A stretch of DNA of 64,000 nt from Zantedeschia hybrid cultivar (Eukaryota > Streptophyta > Magnoliopsida > Alismatales > Araceae), in contig JARZZO010000013.1 of NCBI GenBank assembly GCA_030544215.1, forward strand, positions 23,364,729-23,428,728. The letters are read 5' to 3'. Below are positions 54,345-64,000 of the stretch, piece after piece. A program made the position numbers and the translations under genes. Every line of letters begins with the position of its first letter. The first letter of the stretch is position 1. The notes under the pieces were generated by a model. The model saw only the letters and a program-made list of their open reading frames with translations. It made no database searches and had not been told where the DNA came from.

Positions 54345-57300
54345 TTAGCTTATCCATAGTAGAACATAAGAGTTCATACAGTCATTACCTGACAAGATAG
54401 ATCTAGTTGAAACTCCAGTTCTTATGACTGTTTTCACTTCTGGAGGAGTTTTCCAATCCCAAAAGTGCATTACCTCTCTTAAGGTAGAGATCGAAGTTAG
54501 GCGACTCTCCACACAATTACATGTGCTTAAGATGAAAGACTTTGATGTCATTCTAAGGATGGATTGTCTAGAATAGCACCATGCTATGCTTGATTGCCGA
54601 AGGAAAAAGATTCTTTTTAGAATTCCAGGAGAAGAAGAGTTCTCTCTTAAACTCCCTAAACTTGGAAAAAAAATCATCTCAACGCTTAAAACCGACGCTG
54701 CATTGACAAAGGTTGTTCAACTTACTTAGTCAGTGTAGTTTCTATCCCAAAAGAAAAGAAAGCCCTCTCTCTATCTCTAACATTGAAGTAGTTAGAGAAT
54801 ATCTAGATGTCTTTCCCGAGAAATTACCAGGACTACCGCCAGTAAGGGAGATCGAATAATTGAGCTTCTCCCAGGCACCGTACCCATCTCTAAGATTCCC
54901 TATCGTATGGCACCTACTGAGTTGGCAGAATTAAAGAAGCAACTTCAAGAATTATTAGACAAGGGGTTTAGTCTCCCTAGTGTGTCTCCAGAGGTGCTCC
55001 TATTTTATTTGTTAGAAAGAAGGATGGATCTTTGCGGCTTTGTACAGATTATTGAAAGTTAAATCAAGTTACTATCAAGAATCAGTATCCACTGCCGCGA
55101 ATTGATGATCTATCAATTACAAGGTGCTACTGTATTTTCGAAGATAGATCTTCGATCAGGATATCATCAATTAATGATTATAGAAAAAGATATTTCCAAC
55201 ACAGCATTTCGAATCAGGTACGGGCATTATGAATTTCTTTTGGTTTAACCAATGCCTCTGCAGCTTTTATGGATTTAATGAACCGGGTATTCAAACCGTA
55301 CTTGGATCATTTTTGTAGTATTATTTATAGATGATGTCCTGATATATTCTCTTACTGAGAAAACACGCAAAGAACACCTGAAGATTATTCTGGAAACTCT
55401 TAGAACTTACAAACTATATGCCAAAAATCAGCAAGTGTGAGTTTGGTTACAACAAATTCAAATCCTTGGGCATATTATTTCTAAAGAAGGTGTAACTGTT
55501 GATCCAGCTAAGATTCAAGCTATACTTAATTTGGAAGCACTTAGGACTCCAACTGAAGTTCGGAGTTTTCTAGGACTAGCTGAATACTATAGACACTTTA
55601 TGGAAGGCTTTGCTACTTTAGCGGCCCCTCTTACCAAGCTACCCCGAAAAGGGGTAAGATTCCTATGGACAAAAGAATGTGAAAGGAGCTTCTAAAGGAA
55701 AGATTAACTATAGCTCCAATCCTTGCCTTGCCTAGTGGAACCGAAAGTTTTGTCATCTATACTGATGCCTTAAGACAAGGTATCAGTTGTGTGCTCATGC
55801 AGCATGGTAAGGTAATTGCTTATACATCCCGCCAACTAAAGGATCATGAGCTAAATTATCCCCACCCATGATCTTGAATTAGCAGCACTAGTCCATGCAC
55901 TCAAAACATGGAGGCATTATTTATATGAAGTGCAATTTCAAGTCTTCACAGATAAGAGCTTTAAATATATTTTCTCTCAGAAAGAACTCAACCTTAGACA
56001 GAGGTGTTGGATTAGAATTCCTTAAAGATTATAATTTTGAATTTGAATTGTCACCTAGGTAGGGCAAATATTGTAGCTGATGCTCTCAGCAGGAAGTGGC
56101 TCATGATGATCAGAGATTGGAAGATGATTGGGGAAGCTATTGCCTCCCTATATCAGTTATCCATCCAATCTGCCATTGTGGAAAAGATTTCTGAAGCTCA
56201 ACAAAATGACCCTAAGTTGCAAGAACTGACTGATAAGTTTGGATTTAAAACAAATGATCATGGGGTAATATATTTCCAAGGCAGATTATGTGTCCTAGAG
56301 GATTAAGAATTAAGAAAGGAACTTTTGACCAAAGCTCATAGGTCAAATATCACTATTCATCCTGGAAGTACCGAGATGTTCCAAGACATGACGTACCTTC
56401 TAGTGGCAAGGTATGAAGAAAGATATTGTAGATTTTGTTTCTAAATGCCTAGTCTGTTAGAGTAGGTTAAGGTAGAACACAAGAGACCCTCTGGACTTTT
56501 GCAAAAGAAAGAAATTCCATAGTGAAAATGGGAACATATCACTATGGACTTTATTGTGGATCTTCCTCGATCAACACGCGGACATGATGCCATCTAGGTA
56601 ATCGTGAATAGATTCACAAAATCTGCCCATTTCTTGCCAATCAAGATTACACACTGAGTAGAAAGTTTGATCAAGCTATACGTAGACAATATTGTTAAGT
56701 TGCATGATGGGGTTCCCAAGTCAATTATCTCTGATAGAAACTCTAGATTCACCTCTAGAATATGGAAAAGTCTCTAGGAAGCTTTAGGCACTCAATTAAA
56801 ATTTAGTACTATCTTTTATCCTCAGACTGATGGTCAGTCAGAAAGAACTATCCAGACACTAGAAGATATGCTTAGAGCACGTAGTCTGGATTGGAGCGGA
56901 GATTGGGATAAAAACTTACCGTTAGTTGAGTTTGCCTATAACAATAGCTTCCATGCCAGTATTAAAATGGCTCCTTTTGAAGCTCTATATGGGAAACCCT
57001 GCAGATCACCTATATGTTGGGAAGAGTCGGGAGAGAGACGAATGATAGGACCAGATATTGTGCAGGCTAGCATAGAGAACATTCAACTTATCCGTCAAAA
57101 GTTGATAGCCGCACAGAATCGACGAAAGAATTATGTCGATTAGAGGCAAAAATGTATCTCTTTTGAAGTTAGGGACCATATTTTTCTAAAGGTTTCCCCA
57201 TCAAAAGGGATTGTTAAATTTGGAAAGCAAAGCAAGTTAGCACCTCGCTATATTGGTCCACTTGAAATCCTATGGAAGGTTGGAGATGCAATATACCAGC

Positions 57301-57600
57301 TAGCCCTACCACTTGCTCTTAAGGAAGTTCACAACATCTTTTATGTCTTCATGACCGATGATGTCATAGATTATGCGAGCTCCAGATCTAGCCAAATCTG
57401 AGTTATGAAGAACAGCCCGTGCAAATCTTGGACTTCAACAAAGGAGATCATAAATAAGATGATTCCTTTAGTGAAAGTTTTATGGAGAAATCAGTCAACA
57501 GAGGAAGCAACCTGGGAAATGGAAGAAGAAATGAGGAGAAAGTACCCACATCATTTCGGTAAGATTCTCACCATATTCAGCAATTTATTCAATTAGATTT
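54345..57600 (+). pseudogene. Chromovirus-1 pol: protease end, RT, RNase H, integrase, chromodomain
   Basis: The protease tail (LKMKDFDVILRMDCLE, about 54530-54570) is followed by RT from LDVFPEKLPGLPPVREIE (about 54800) through KIDLRSGYHQLMI (about 55140-55180). RNase H ends in GRANIVADALSRK (about 56055-56095). The integrase zinc-finger region (56340-56470) has lost residues. The core includes ITMDFIVDLPRSTRG and FYPQTDGQSERTIQTLEDML (shown to 20 residues), then SLDWSGDWDKNLPLVEFAYN and APFEALYGKPCRSPICW. The chromodomain is at 57460-57560 (LVKVLWRNQSTEEATWEMEE). Many stops and frameshifts are visible. No RT active-site box is readable in one frame without shifts. Confidence 0.85.
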
Positions 57601-57624
57601 AAAATTCGAGGACGAATTTTGTTT

Positions 57625-57637
57625 AAGGGAGAGAGGA
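57625..57637 (+). other. Chromovirus-1 polypurine tract
   Basis: AAGGGAGAGAGGA directly before the 3' LTR start, where the terminal TG has become TC (TCTAAGGACCC). Confidence 0.75.
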
Positions 57638-58148
57638 TCTAAGGACCCACAAAATTACAATTATATGTCATGACCTACAATTATGAAAAAGGGTATATTC
57701 GTACATACTGAAAAAGTATAAACGCAATTTCGAAAAGTTCATATTATATGATGCAATAGATGATTTTCATAAGGTCTTAAGTGTAATTTGTAAGACTTTT
57801 AGAAGTGTCCTCAAATCACAGAAAAGAAGCAAAATTCGGTGAAGAAGTACGGAATGAGGGTTTAAGGCCAATTATAAAAGACATAGGGACTTATATGTAA
57901 AACTGCTAAAGGATAAGGAAAATGGCAAGGTTTCTTGGGGGCCAAGAAACCTATGCCACCTCACCCTCCACTTGACAAAAATTCAAGCAATCCTTATCTT
58001 AAGAGAGGGACACACGTCCCCACTTAAGCCATGCCTACCCTTATAAATAGGGGGTAGCCCCTTCCCATCTCCCCATCTCTTCTTCCCTCCTTGCCCACAT
58101 TTTAGAGAGAGAGTGAGAGAGAGGGAGGTAGAAAGAAACAGAGAAAGA
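57638..58148 (+). mobile_element. Chromovirus-1 3' LTR, first part
   Basis: Matches the 5' LTR up to the GA-rich tract, where LINE-C is inserted. It includes the TATA box at about 58042-58050. Confidence 0.85.
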
Positions 58149-61100
58149 AAATTATCCAAGCGTTTACAATGATAAATTGGAGAGGATACAATCCTGGGTT
58201 TCTTCTTTATCCAAGCGCGTTTACAATGAAAATTATATCTTAGAATGTTAGAGGCTTAAATAAGTGCAGTAAAAGGATGGATATCCGTAACTCTATTTCT
58301 AAGTCAAATGCGGATATATTTATTCTTTTGGAAACTAAAGTTAAAGAATGCCACAAGGAAAAACGAAGAATTTCCATTTCATCTTCTATGGAATTTTATC
58401 ATAATTATACATCTCACAGTGGAGGAAGAATATGGATTTTATGGAACTCTACTTCTGTGGCTATTTCTATGATTTAGGAAAATGCAAAGTTTATCCATTT
58501 GTTTTGTAAAGATTTTAAAACTCGAGAATCTTTTTTATTGACGGGTGTTTATGCCTCAAATTTGGCTTCAAAGAGGAAGGACTTGTGGAATAATATTGTG
58601 AGGATCTCCCAAAATGCAAAGATGCCATGGCTTCTAATAGGCGACTTCAATTGTGTTAGATCACCAGACGAGAAAATTGGAGGACATAAACTTACTGAGG
58701 CAATGTTAACTGATTTTAATTACTGCCTTGAAGCTAGCTTTCTCCATGATTTAAAGAGTGTGGGCAATGTACTTTCTTGGTGCAACCAATCCTCCGGTAG
58801 CCGAAGAATTGTCGCTAGACTGGATAGAATTCATTGAGTTAAATGATTTATGGCTGAATTCATTCATGGGCAGCTAGGTGCACCATGGAAATCCAGAAAT
58901 ATCGAATCATGCTCAGTTATGTACTCATACAAAAGAAGCAGAGAACTCAGGGCCAAAACCCTTCAGATTTTGCAGCATTTGGATTTTTCATCCTCAATTT
59001 ATTTAAGAATGTTTGGAGGAAGGATATCAAAGGGACCCCAATTTTTTCTCTTTACCAAAAATTGAAATCCCTAAAGCAGGTTCTCAAGACATGGAATCGA
59101 GTTCATTTTGGGAATATTTTTCATGTGTCAATTGTGCTCAAGATACTCTGAATAAAGTGCAAACTATACTGCAAAAGCATCCACTTGATGAGGAAGTAAT
59201 TTCTGTTGAAAAGGAAGCCAGATCCTTACATAATATTCATGCTCTAAGAGATGAGAAGTCTTTCCTTTAGCAAAATGCGAAATAGCACTGGCTTACACAA
59301 GGAGATGACTGCACAAAATTTTTCCATTCATCTATCAAGGGCAGGCATATGGTGAACACAATTAGAAGATGCAAATTGGATGACGGTACCATTGTCGAGG
59401 ATCTTGATGCAGTTAAAATGCATGTACTTCATTACTACAACATTCTTCTCAACAAAGACAGAACCTGTTTGGAGCCTACTATTCAGCCAAGGTATACTTT
59501 GAACTCAGAAGATTGCACTTTTCTTAATACATCATTTTCTTCTGAAGAGATTACTAAGGTGGTTATGACATCCCCTAAAAATAAGAGCTGGGCCCGATGG
59601 TTTTCCTGCTGAATTTTATCAATCTTGCTAGAGTATAGTTGGTGAATCTGTAATTCAAGCTATTCTCTTTTTCCTTAATGGAGGCCCCTGGATAAAGTAA
59701 GTGAGTTGTACATTTATTTATTTAATCCCCAAAAATGAATGTGCAGATTCATTTGATCAGTTTAAGCCAATCTCTTTATGTAATTTCTTCTACAAGATTG
59801 TGGCAAAGATACTTGCTAATAGGATGTAGAGGGTTATGCCTAAGCACATAAGTTAAAATCAATAAGCTTTTAAGGGCAGAAGAATTCAAGACAACATCTT
59901 ATTGGCAAATAATCTGATGAGAGACCTTCATTCTAAACAGAGGGACTCATTGGTGTCTTTAAAAGTAGACCTTAAAAAGGCTTTTGATTATGTCTCTAGA
60001 CCTTTTATACTTTATATGATAGAGAAGATGGGTTTCTCACCTAAATGGATTTCTTGGATTAGTACTTGCATTGAGTCACCAACTTTCTCTGTTCTATTCA
60101 ATGGTTCTCCAGTTGGGTCCTTCAAATCCAAGAATGTATCAGACAAGGGGATCCATTTTCCCCTTGTCTTTTCTGTATTGCAATGAAAGGTCTCTCCTGC
60201 ATGCTTCACGCAGGGGTACAATCAGATGGGTTTCTAGTACCAACTCATGGGAATATTCAAATGTCACACTTAATCGTTGCACATGATCTGATTCTATTCC
60301 TCAAGCCTCATCTCAAAATCAGTTATGGAAATTGCAAAACTACTAGACCAGTTTCATTCCTATTCTGGGATGCAACTCAATCACACAAAAAGTGAAGTGT
60401 ATATATATTGGAGCTAAAGTCAAGCATAAACAATCTTTTGTGAGTGCTTTGAGTATTTCGGAAGGATCTCTGCCAGCTGTATACTTGGGCCTGCCACTCA
60501 TTTCTTCTGGTATGAAAAAGCACCATGCATTACCTATTCTTGATAAGATTAAGAGGAGAATTGCATCATGGAAAATCAGATTTCTTTCTAAGGCTGGTAG
60601 ATTAGCTCAGTAGATCAGTCCTAAACTCATATTCATTGTATTGGGCTGTTGCTTTTTATTACTCAAAAGGGGTTCATAGACGAGGTTGAGATGCTTTTGA
60701 GAAATTTCTTCTGGCATTACTCTTGTGACTATAATAAACCCTTTCACTTGGTTAGATGGGATCTAATTTGCAAACCAAAAATAAAAGGAGGGCTTGGATT
60801 GAGAAGATTAAAAGACTGAAGCCTGCATTACAATGCAGCTCTGTAACATTATCAATCAGGAAGATAATTTATAGACAAAGTGGTTTCAAGCAAAGTACCT
60901 CCAGATTGGCTCCATCTGGGAGATAGCACCCAAGCCCTATCACTCATGTGCTTTGAAGGGTATACTGAAGCAGAGAGAATGGCTTATTGATAAAATATCT
61001 TTTGAAGTGGGAGATGGACAGTCATTCAGACTCTGGCATCCCTTGGCTGGAGAAAAAATCTATATTCTCTTGCTATGGGGATCACATAAGGTATGTACTG

Positions 61101-62017
61101 GGTATGCATCATAGTAGTCTTCTGAGTTCCTTTATTACTAGACAAAACTGGAAGTTACCTGCAGTAGTATCTCCACAAATGTTTGAAGTTTGGGACAAGA
61201 TTCACCAAGTTATAATCCATCATAGTAAGGCAGATAAGATTGTATGGCAGTATGACAATGGATAAATCAGTGCAAAAAATATTTGGAACAAAAGGAGAGT
61301 TCAGCACCCAATGGTTGGTTGGTTGGTTTGATTGTGCCTGGAAAAGGCCCACTTGCCAAAAATACTCATTGTTGCTATGGCAGCTCAATGTGGGGAATAT
61401 TGCCACAATAGATAATTTAATGAAGAGAGGAATTCATGGCCCAAATGTGTGCATGCTCTGCTTTGCAAATGAAGAAAATTTAGATAAGCTTTTCTTTAAT
61501 TGTTCATATTCTGGTTGGATTTGGAAGCAAATTCTTCATAGGTTTGGAATTCAAAGGAGTCCAAGACCCTCTTTCTCATTGGAGATGAATTACCTTTTAC
61601 ATAGCTTCAGTAAAAAAGGATCAGCCACTATCCTTGCCTTTAACGCCATCATGTCATGGGGAATTTGAAAGGAGAGATGCAACAAGACTTTCTAAGTAGT
61701 GAAACAATCAAGAATGCACCTGCTGCTTGTAGTTCTTGCTGATATCAGATCTATTTCGGAAAGCTACAATTCGGAATGAAAACTGAGTAGAAGAGCTAAA
61801 TTTATCTTTAAGAATTTCAACATCTCTGTTTCATAGCCTAAGACAGAGCTGTCAGATTGTGATAGTATGTCCCCCCCAAATAGGAAAGTAGCGTATTATT
61901 TATATTATCATCTATCGGGTTCATAGCTATCATTTTGTGCTAACATGAATTCCAACTTGTAAATTTATTCTTTGTGAATATACTCTTGGTATTACTTGCC
62001 AAAAAAAAAAAAAAAAA
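58149..62017 (+). mobile_element. LINE-C: 5'-truncated L1 LINE in a chromovirus LTR
   Basis: Begins in the ORF1 tail, contains all of ORF2 and a 3' UTR, and ends in 17 A residues (62001-62017). The target duplication is AGAGAAAGA at 58140-58148 and 62020-62028 within the GA-rich tract of the LTR. ORF1 is missing, a normal 5' truncation. It is the only one of the three LINEs here with its 3' end and serves as the reference for where LINE-A and LINE-B stop. Confidence 0.9.
58226..61836 (+). pseudogene. LINE-C ORF2: endonuclease / reverse transcriptase / zinc finger
   Basis: The ATG at 58226 is followed by a stop replacing the Trp of WNVRGLN. The endonuclease runs to about 58850 with LLIGDFNCVRSPDEKIGGHK. 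The linker and RT follow (about 59100-60390: TPKNKSWARW near 59575, VDLKKAFDYVSRPFILYMIE at about 59960-60020). The catalytic box reads VAHDLILF near 60280-60300, with His for the first Asp of FADD. The C-terminal reverse-transcriptase zinc-binding region is at 61320-61560 (CQKYSLLLWQLNVGNIATID, GPNVCMLC). Several stops and frameshifts occur, so the copy is inactive. Confidence 0.85.
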
Positions 62018-63051
62018 GGAGAGAAAGAGAGAAAAAGAGGGAGAGAGAAAGACTTAGAGTGGGAACAGGGGTTGCTCGCGAGGTTCTTCGCACGCGTGAG
62101 GAGGCTTGGATGGTGGCACGAGGAGGTTCCGACCATGTCCAAGAGAGATTCTAGTTTAAAGGCAGGTACATGGTTCTTTCTCCATGGTTATTTTCCTGCG
62201 CAAGTACATGATTCCTTCTATATGGTTATTTTCCTATCGCAAATGGCATATTTTCAAATATGTATTTTCCTACAAACTTAAGTAAATGCTCTAAGCCATT
62301 ATGCTGTTGAAATGACATAAGAGCCTAAATGGACATCCAACCCATGCTTAAATCCCATTCTATAAGCCTCCCACATGTATATATGTTAAGATGATTAAAC
62401 AACTGGTAGTTTGGGAACTAAGTGCCACATAGGTTGTGATGGGAGGAAAGGGCTACCCGTAGAGGTGGAGCCGCCATAGCGTGGAGCCACGCCTTGAATT
62501 TGTGGGAGGCCATCTCTAAAATCCTTTGTCTATCAGGTTACATGCTATAAGTCTCCCATGTCACCTTAGGAGTCCATGCGTCCGAGGTGGACATTAATTA
62601 AAAGACGCAACCCGAGGCAAACAGGTAAATCTTGGGTACGGTTCTCCCAGTCCAGGTGGGACGGGTGGGTCTCCCTGCGCACAATGGAAGCACCAATGGG
62701 CATTTGCCTTACTGCTGGCTGCATGTCATGCCAACCTCCTCATGTTGTGGTTTGGATGCACGTCCATTAAACAAGTTTAATTCATGTATGCCTATGCTAT
62801 GTTGCCATGCCATGATCCATGATCTTTCAACCATGCCATGTTATGCTATGCTCTTTATGATGCTCACGATGATGCCATGCTATGTCATGCCACGATGCTA
62901 TGCCATGATCAAGCCAAACCATGCCCTAATGCTATGCCATGATACAAGATCAAGTCAAGCCACACCATGATGCCATGCTATGATCTTTATGTTTTTTTAT
63001 ATCCACATCATGCCATGCTATGCCATGATCTTTTTTGACCATGCCATGTGA
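62018..63051 (+). mobile_element. Chromovirus-1 3' LTR, second part (truncated)
   Basis: Resumes in the GA-rich tract and follows the 5' LTR (GACTTAGAGTGGGAACAGGG, then the GGCTACCCGTAGAGGTGGAG region at about 62450) to the ATGCCATG-rich stretch. It is cut at 63051 by a Tat LTR, with about 430 bp of the LTR end missing from this side. Confidence 0.85.
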
Positions 63052-63903
63052 TGATGTTGCCGAAGCTTACCAGGGTTGGATTTCGAGACGGGAACCTGAA
63101 ATTGGATCGGATCGATGAAGAGGACCGACGGAGATCCGGGACGAGACGAGGGCAGAGACGGGGCCGAGGATCCAAGGCCGAGAGGTACCCGGGCGAAGGC
63201 TCGCTCGGAGCGAAGCCGAGACTCCTTCGGCCGAGGCAGACCAGCCTGCGGAAGGCGTCGAGACCGGGGGGAGAAGACCCGAGGTCGGAGGCCGAGACCG
63301 ACTCAGAGAGGTCGGCGAAGATTCAAACCGAAGCCCCTGCAGAAGGAGGAGAAGAAGAAGAAGAACTGGTCAGTAGGAGTCCCAGGCTTCGGCCCAAAGG
63401 AACCCCCTCCGACGGCTAAGTTAGCTTCTGAAGAAGATTCGATTCAGAAGGGAAGGAAGAAAGGGCAGCTTTAATGCTTTTGGACTGTTGTCCTTGGTCA
63501 AGAAGACATACCTTTGGTAATAAATAGCCATGTATTTATAGCGGAGGATAGAGGTTGCTTAGTGGTGGCAACCGATATAGGACTATGTTTTGGTTTACTG
63601 ATAAACCGCCATAACGCCTAACCCTCCCACTGGAGTGGGCCGGATACGGCTACTGGGCCGAAGGGGGAGGGGGTGTTGGGCCGGATGCTGCTTAGTGGGC
63701 TGAAGCCTACTGGACCGAGGGCCGCTAGGCCGTTGATGGGCCGAAGGCTGCTGGGCCGCTACTGGGCCGAAGACCAATGGGCTGCTGTTGGGCCGAGGGC
63801 TGCTGGACCGCTAACGGGCCGAAGGCTGCCAGTGGGCCTCTACTGCTACTACTGTTGGGCTGATCTTAGTGTTGGGTTTGTTTAATGGGCCGAATCGGAT
63901 TCT
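63052..63903 (-). mobile_element. Tat LTR, end clipped (Tat-4)
   Basis: Starts TGATGTTGCCGAAGC like the Tat-3 LTRs and runs to GAATCGGATTCT, lacking only the final GCCCCATCA. TATA in element sense at about 63528-63541; GGGCCGA repeats at about 63640-63840. It inserts into the chromovirus-1 3' LTR. Confidence 0.85.
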
Positions 63904-63923
63904 CCTCCGTTCTGCGATTCTTC

Positions 63924-64000
63924 ATGTCCAGTTGCTCCCCTTCGGCCGAGAGTAGCTCTTCGGCCGAAGGCGGTTCTTCTTGCTCTTCATCCATACCTTC
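63924..64000 (+). pseudogene. Start of a Tat antisense ORF (Tat-4), runs off the window
   Basis: ATG at 63924 opens MSSCSPSAESSSSAEGGSSC, nearly the same as the Tat-1 aORF start at 12130. It lies only 20 bp from the clipped LTR end, whereas in Tat-1 and Tat-3 about 950 bp with PPT, G-boxes and TATA separate the two. The internal promoter has therefore been deleted. I label it pseudogene because of that loss; the reading frame itself is open to the edge. Confidence 0.75.

Larger units (their letters stand above)
51922..63051 (+). mobile_element. Chromovirus-1: Tekay/Del-like gypsy element, gag lost
   Basis: 5' LTR 51922-53954, PBS 53960-53971, a short leader, protease remnant, RT, RNase H, integrase and chromodomain (54345-57600), PPT 57625-57637, 3' LTR 57638-58148 and 62018-63051 with LINE-C in between. 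No gag is recognisable. The 3' LTR is cut at 63051 by a Tat LTR. The 5' LTR begins about 28 bp inside the expected start, abutting PMD gene 2. It is defective throughout. Confidence 0.85.

Noticed and set aside
54345..54677. Minus ORF of 110 codons
   Set aside because: Antisense shadow of the chromovirus protease end, readable on the plus strand.
62001..62017. Poly(A) as a processed host pseudogene
   Set aside because: The sequence upstream is LINE ORF2 with its 3' UTR, so it is the LINE's own tail.

Overview
This window is repeat-rich plant nuclear DNA. I see no convincing single-copy host gene, no rRNA or tRNA gene, no CRISPR array and no organellar or bacterial sequence. The evidence for a plant is nested Ty3/gypsy LTR retrotransposons of two lineages typical of plants (Tat-like, with an extra antisense ORF and a second RNase H; and chromoviruses with a C-terminal chromodomain), L1-type LINEs with a DUF4283/zinc-knuckle ORF1, and plant mobile domain (PMD) genes. 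The lineage looks like a dicot, but I cannot name a species.

Layout. 1-1367: end of a Tat element (antisense-ORF exon fused to a truncated LTR). 1386-2372: a probable solo LTR. 2373-3475: chromovirus pol fragment. 3476-8480: LINE-A (minus). 8595-23811: LINE-B (minus), split by element Tat-1 (10376-21973, target duplication GTTTG), which is itself split by a solo LTR of family X (17138-19747). 23815-24933: 3' end of a different Tat element (Tat-2, plus). 24934-29622: AT-rich DNA without genes, holding three apparently identical 697-bp tandem units (26807-28897). 29623-33311 plus 44753-44832: 3' end of a chromovirus (minus) whose LTR carries a Tat solo LTR (30722-31645) and whose integrase is split by the complete element Tat-3 (33312-44752, target duplication CTTCT). 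44833-51921: two PMD genes in tandem, each preceded by an array of CpG-rich palindromes; the first is split by a second solo LTR of family X (47307-49401). 51922-63051: a second chromovirus (plus) inserted in the second PMD gene, with LINE-C (58149-62017) in its 3' LTR. 63052-64000: another Tat LTR fused to the start of an antisense ORF.

How the parts relate. In Tat-1 and Tat-3 the gag-pol genes lie on the minus strand and the additional ORF (aORF, about 758 codons, three exons) on the plus strand, with its own TATA box and a set of G-box-like motifs. The PMD region is the least conventional part. Palindromes with half-sites close to AATGGCGTCG / CGACGCCATT recur at roughly 75-95 bp spacing upstream of both PMD genes, inside one PMD intron and inside both family-X LTRs, which suggests that X and the PMD genes belong to one mobile family. 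Every large ORF here carries stops, frameshifts or insertions, so the window reads as a graveyard of elements. Nested target duplications give a partial order of insertion.
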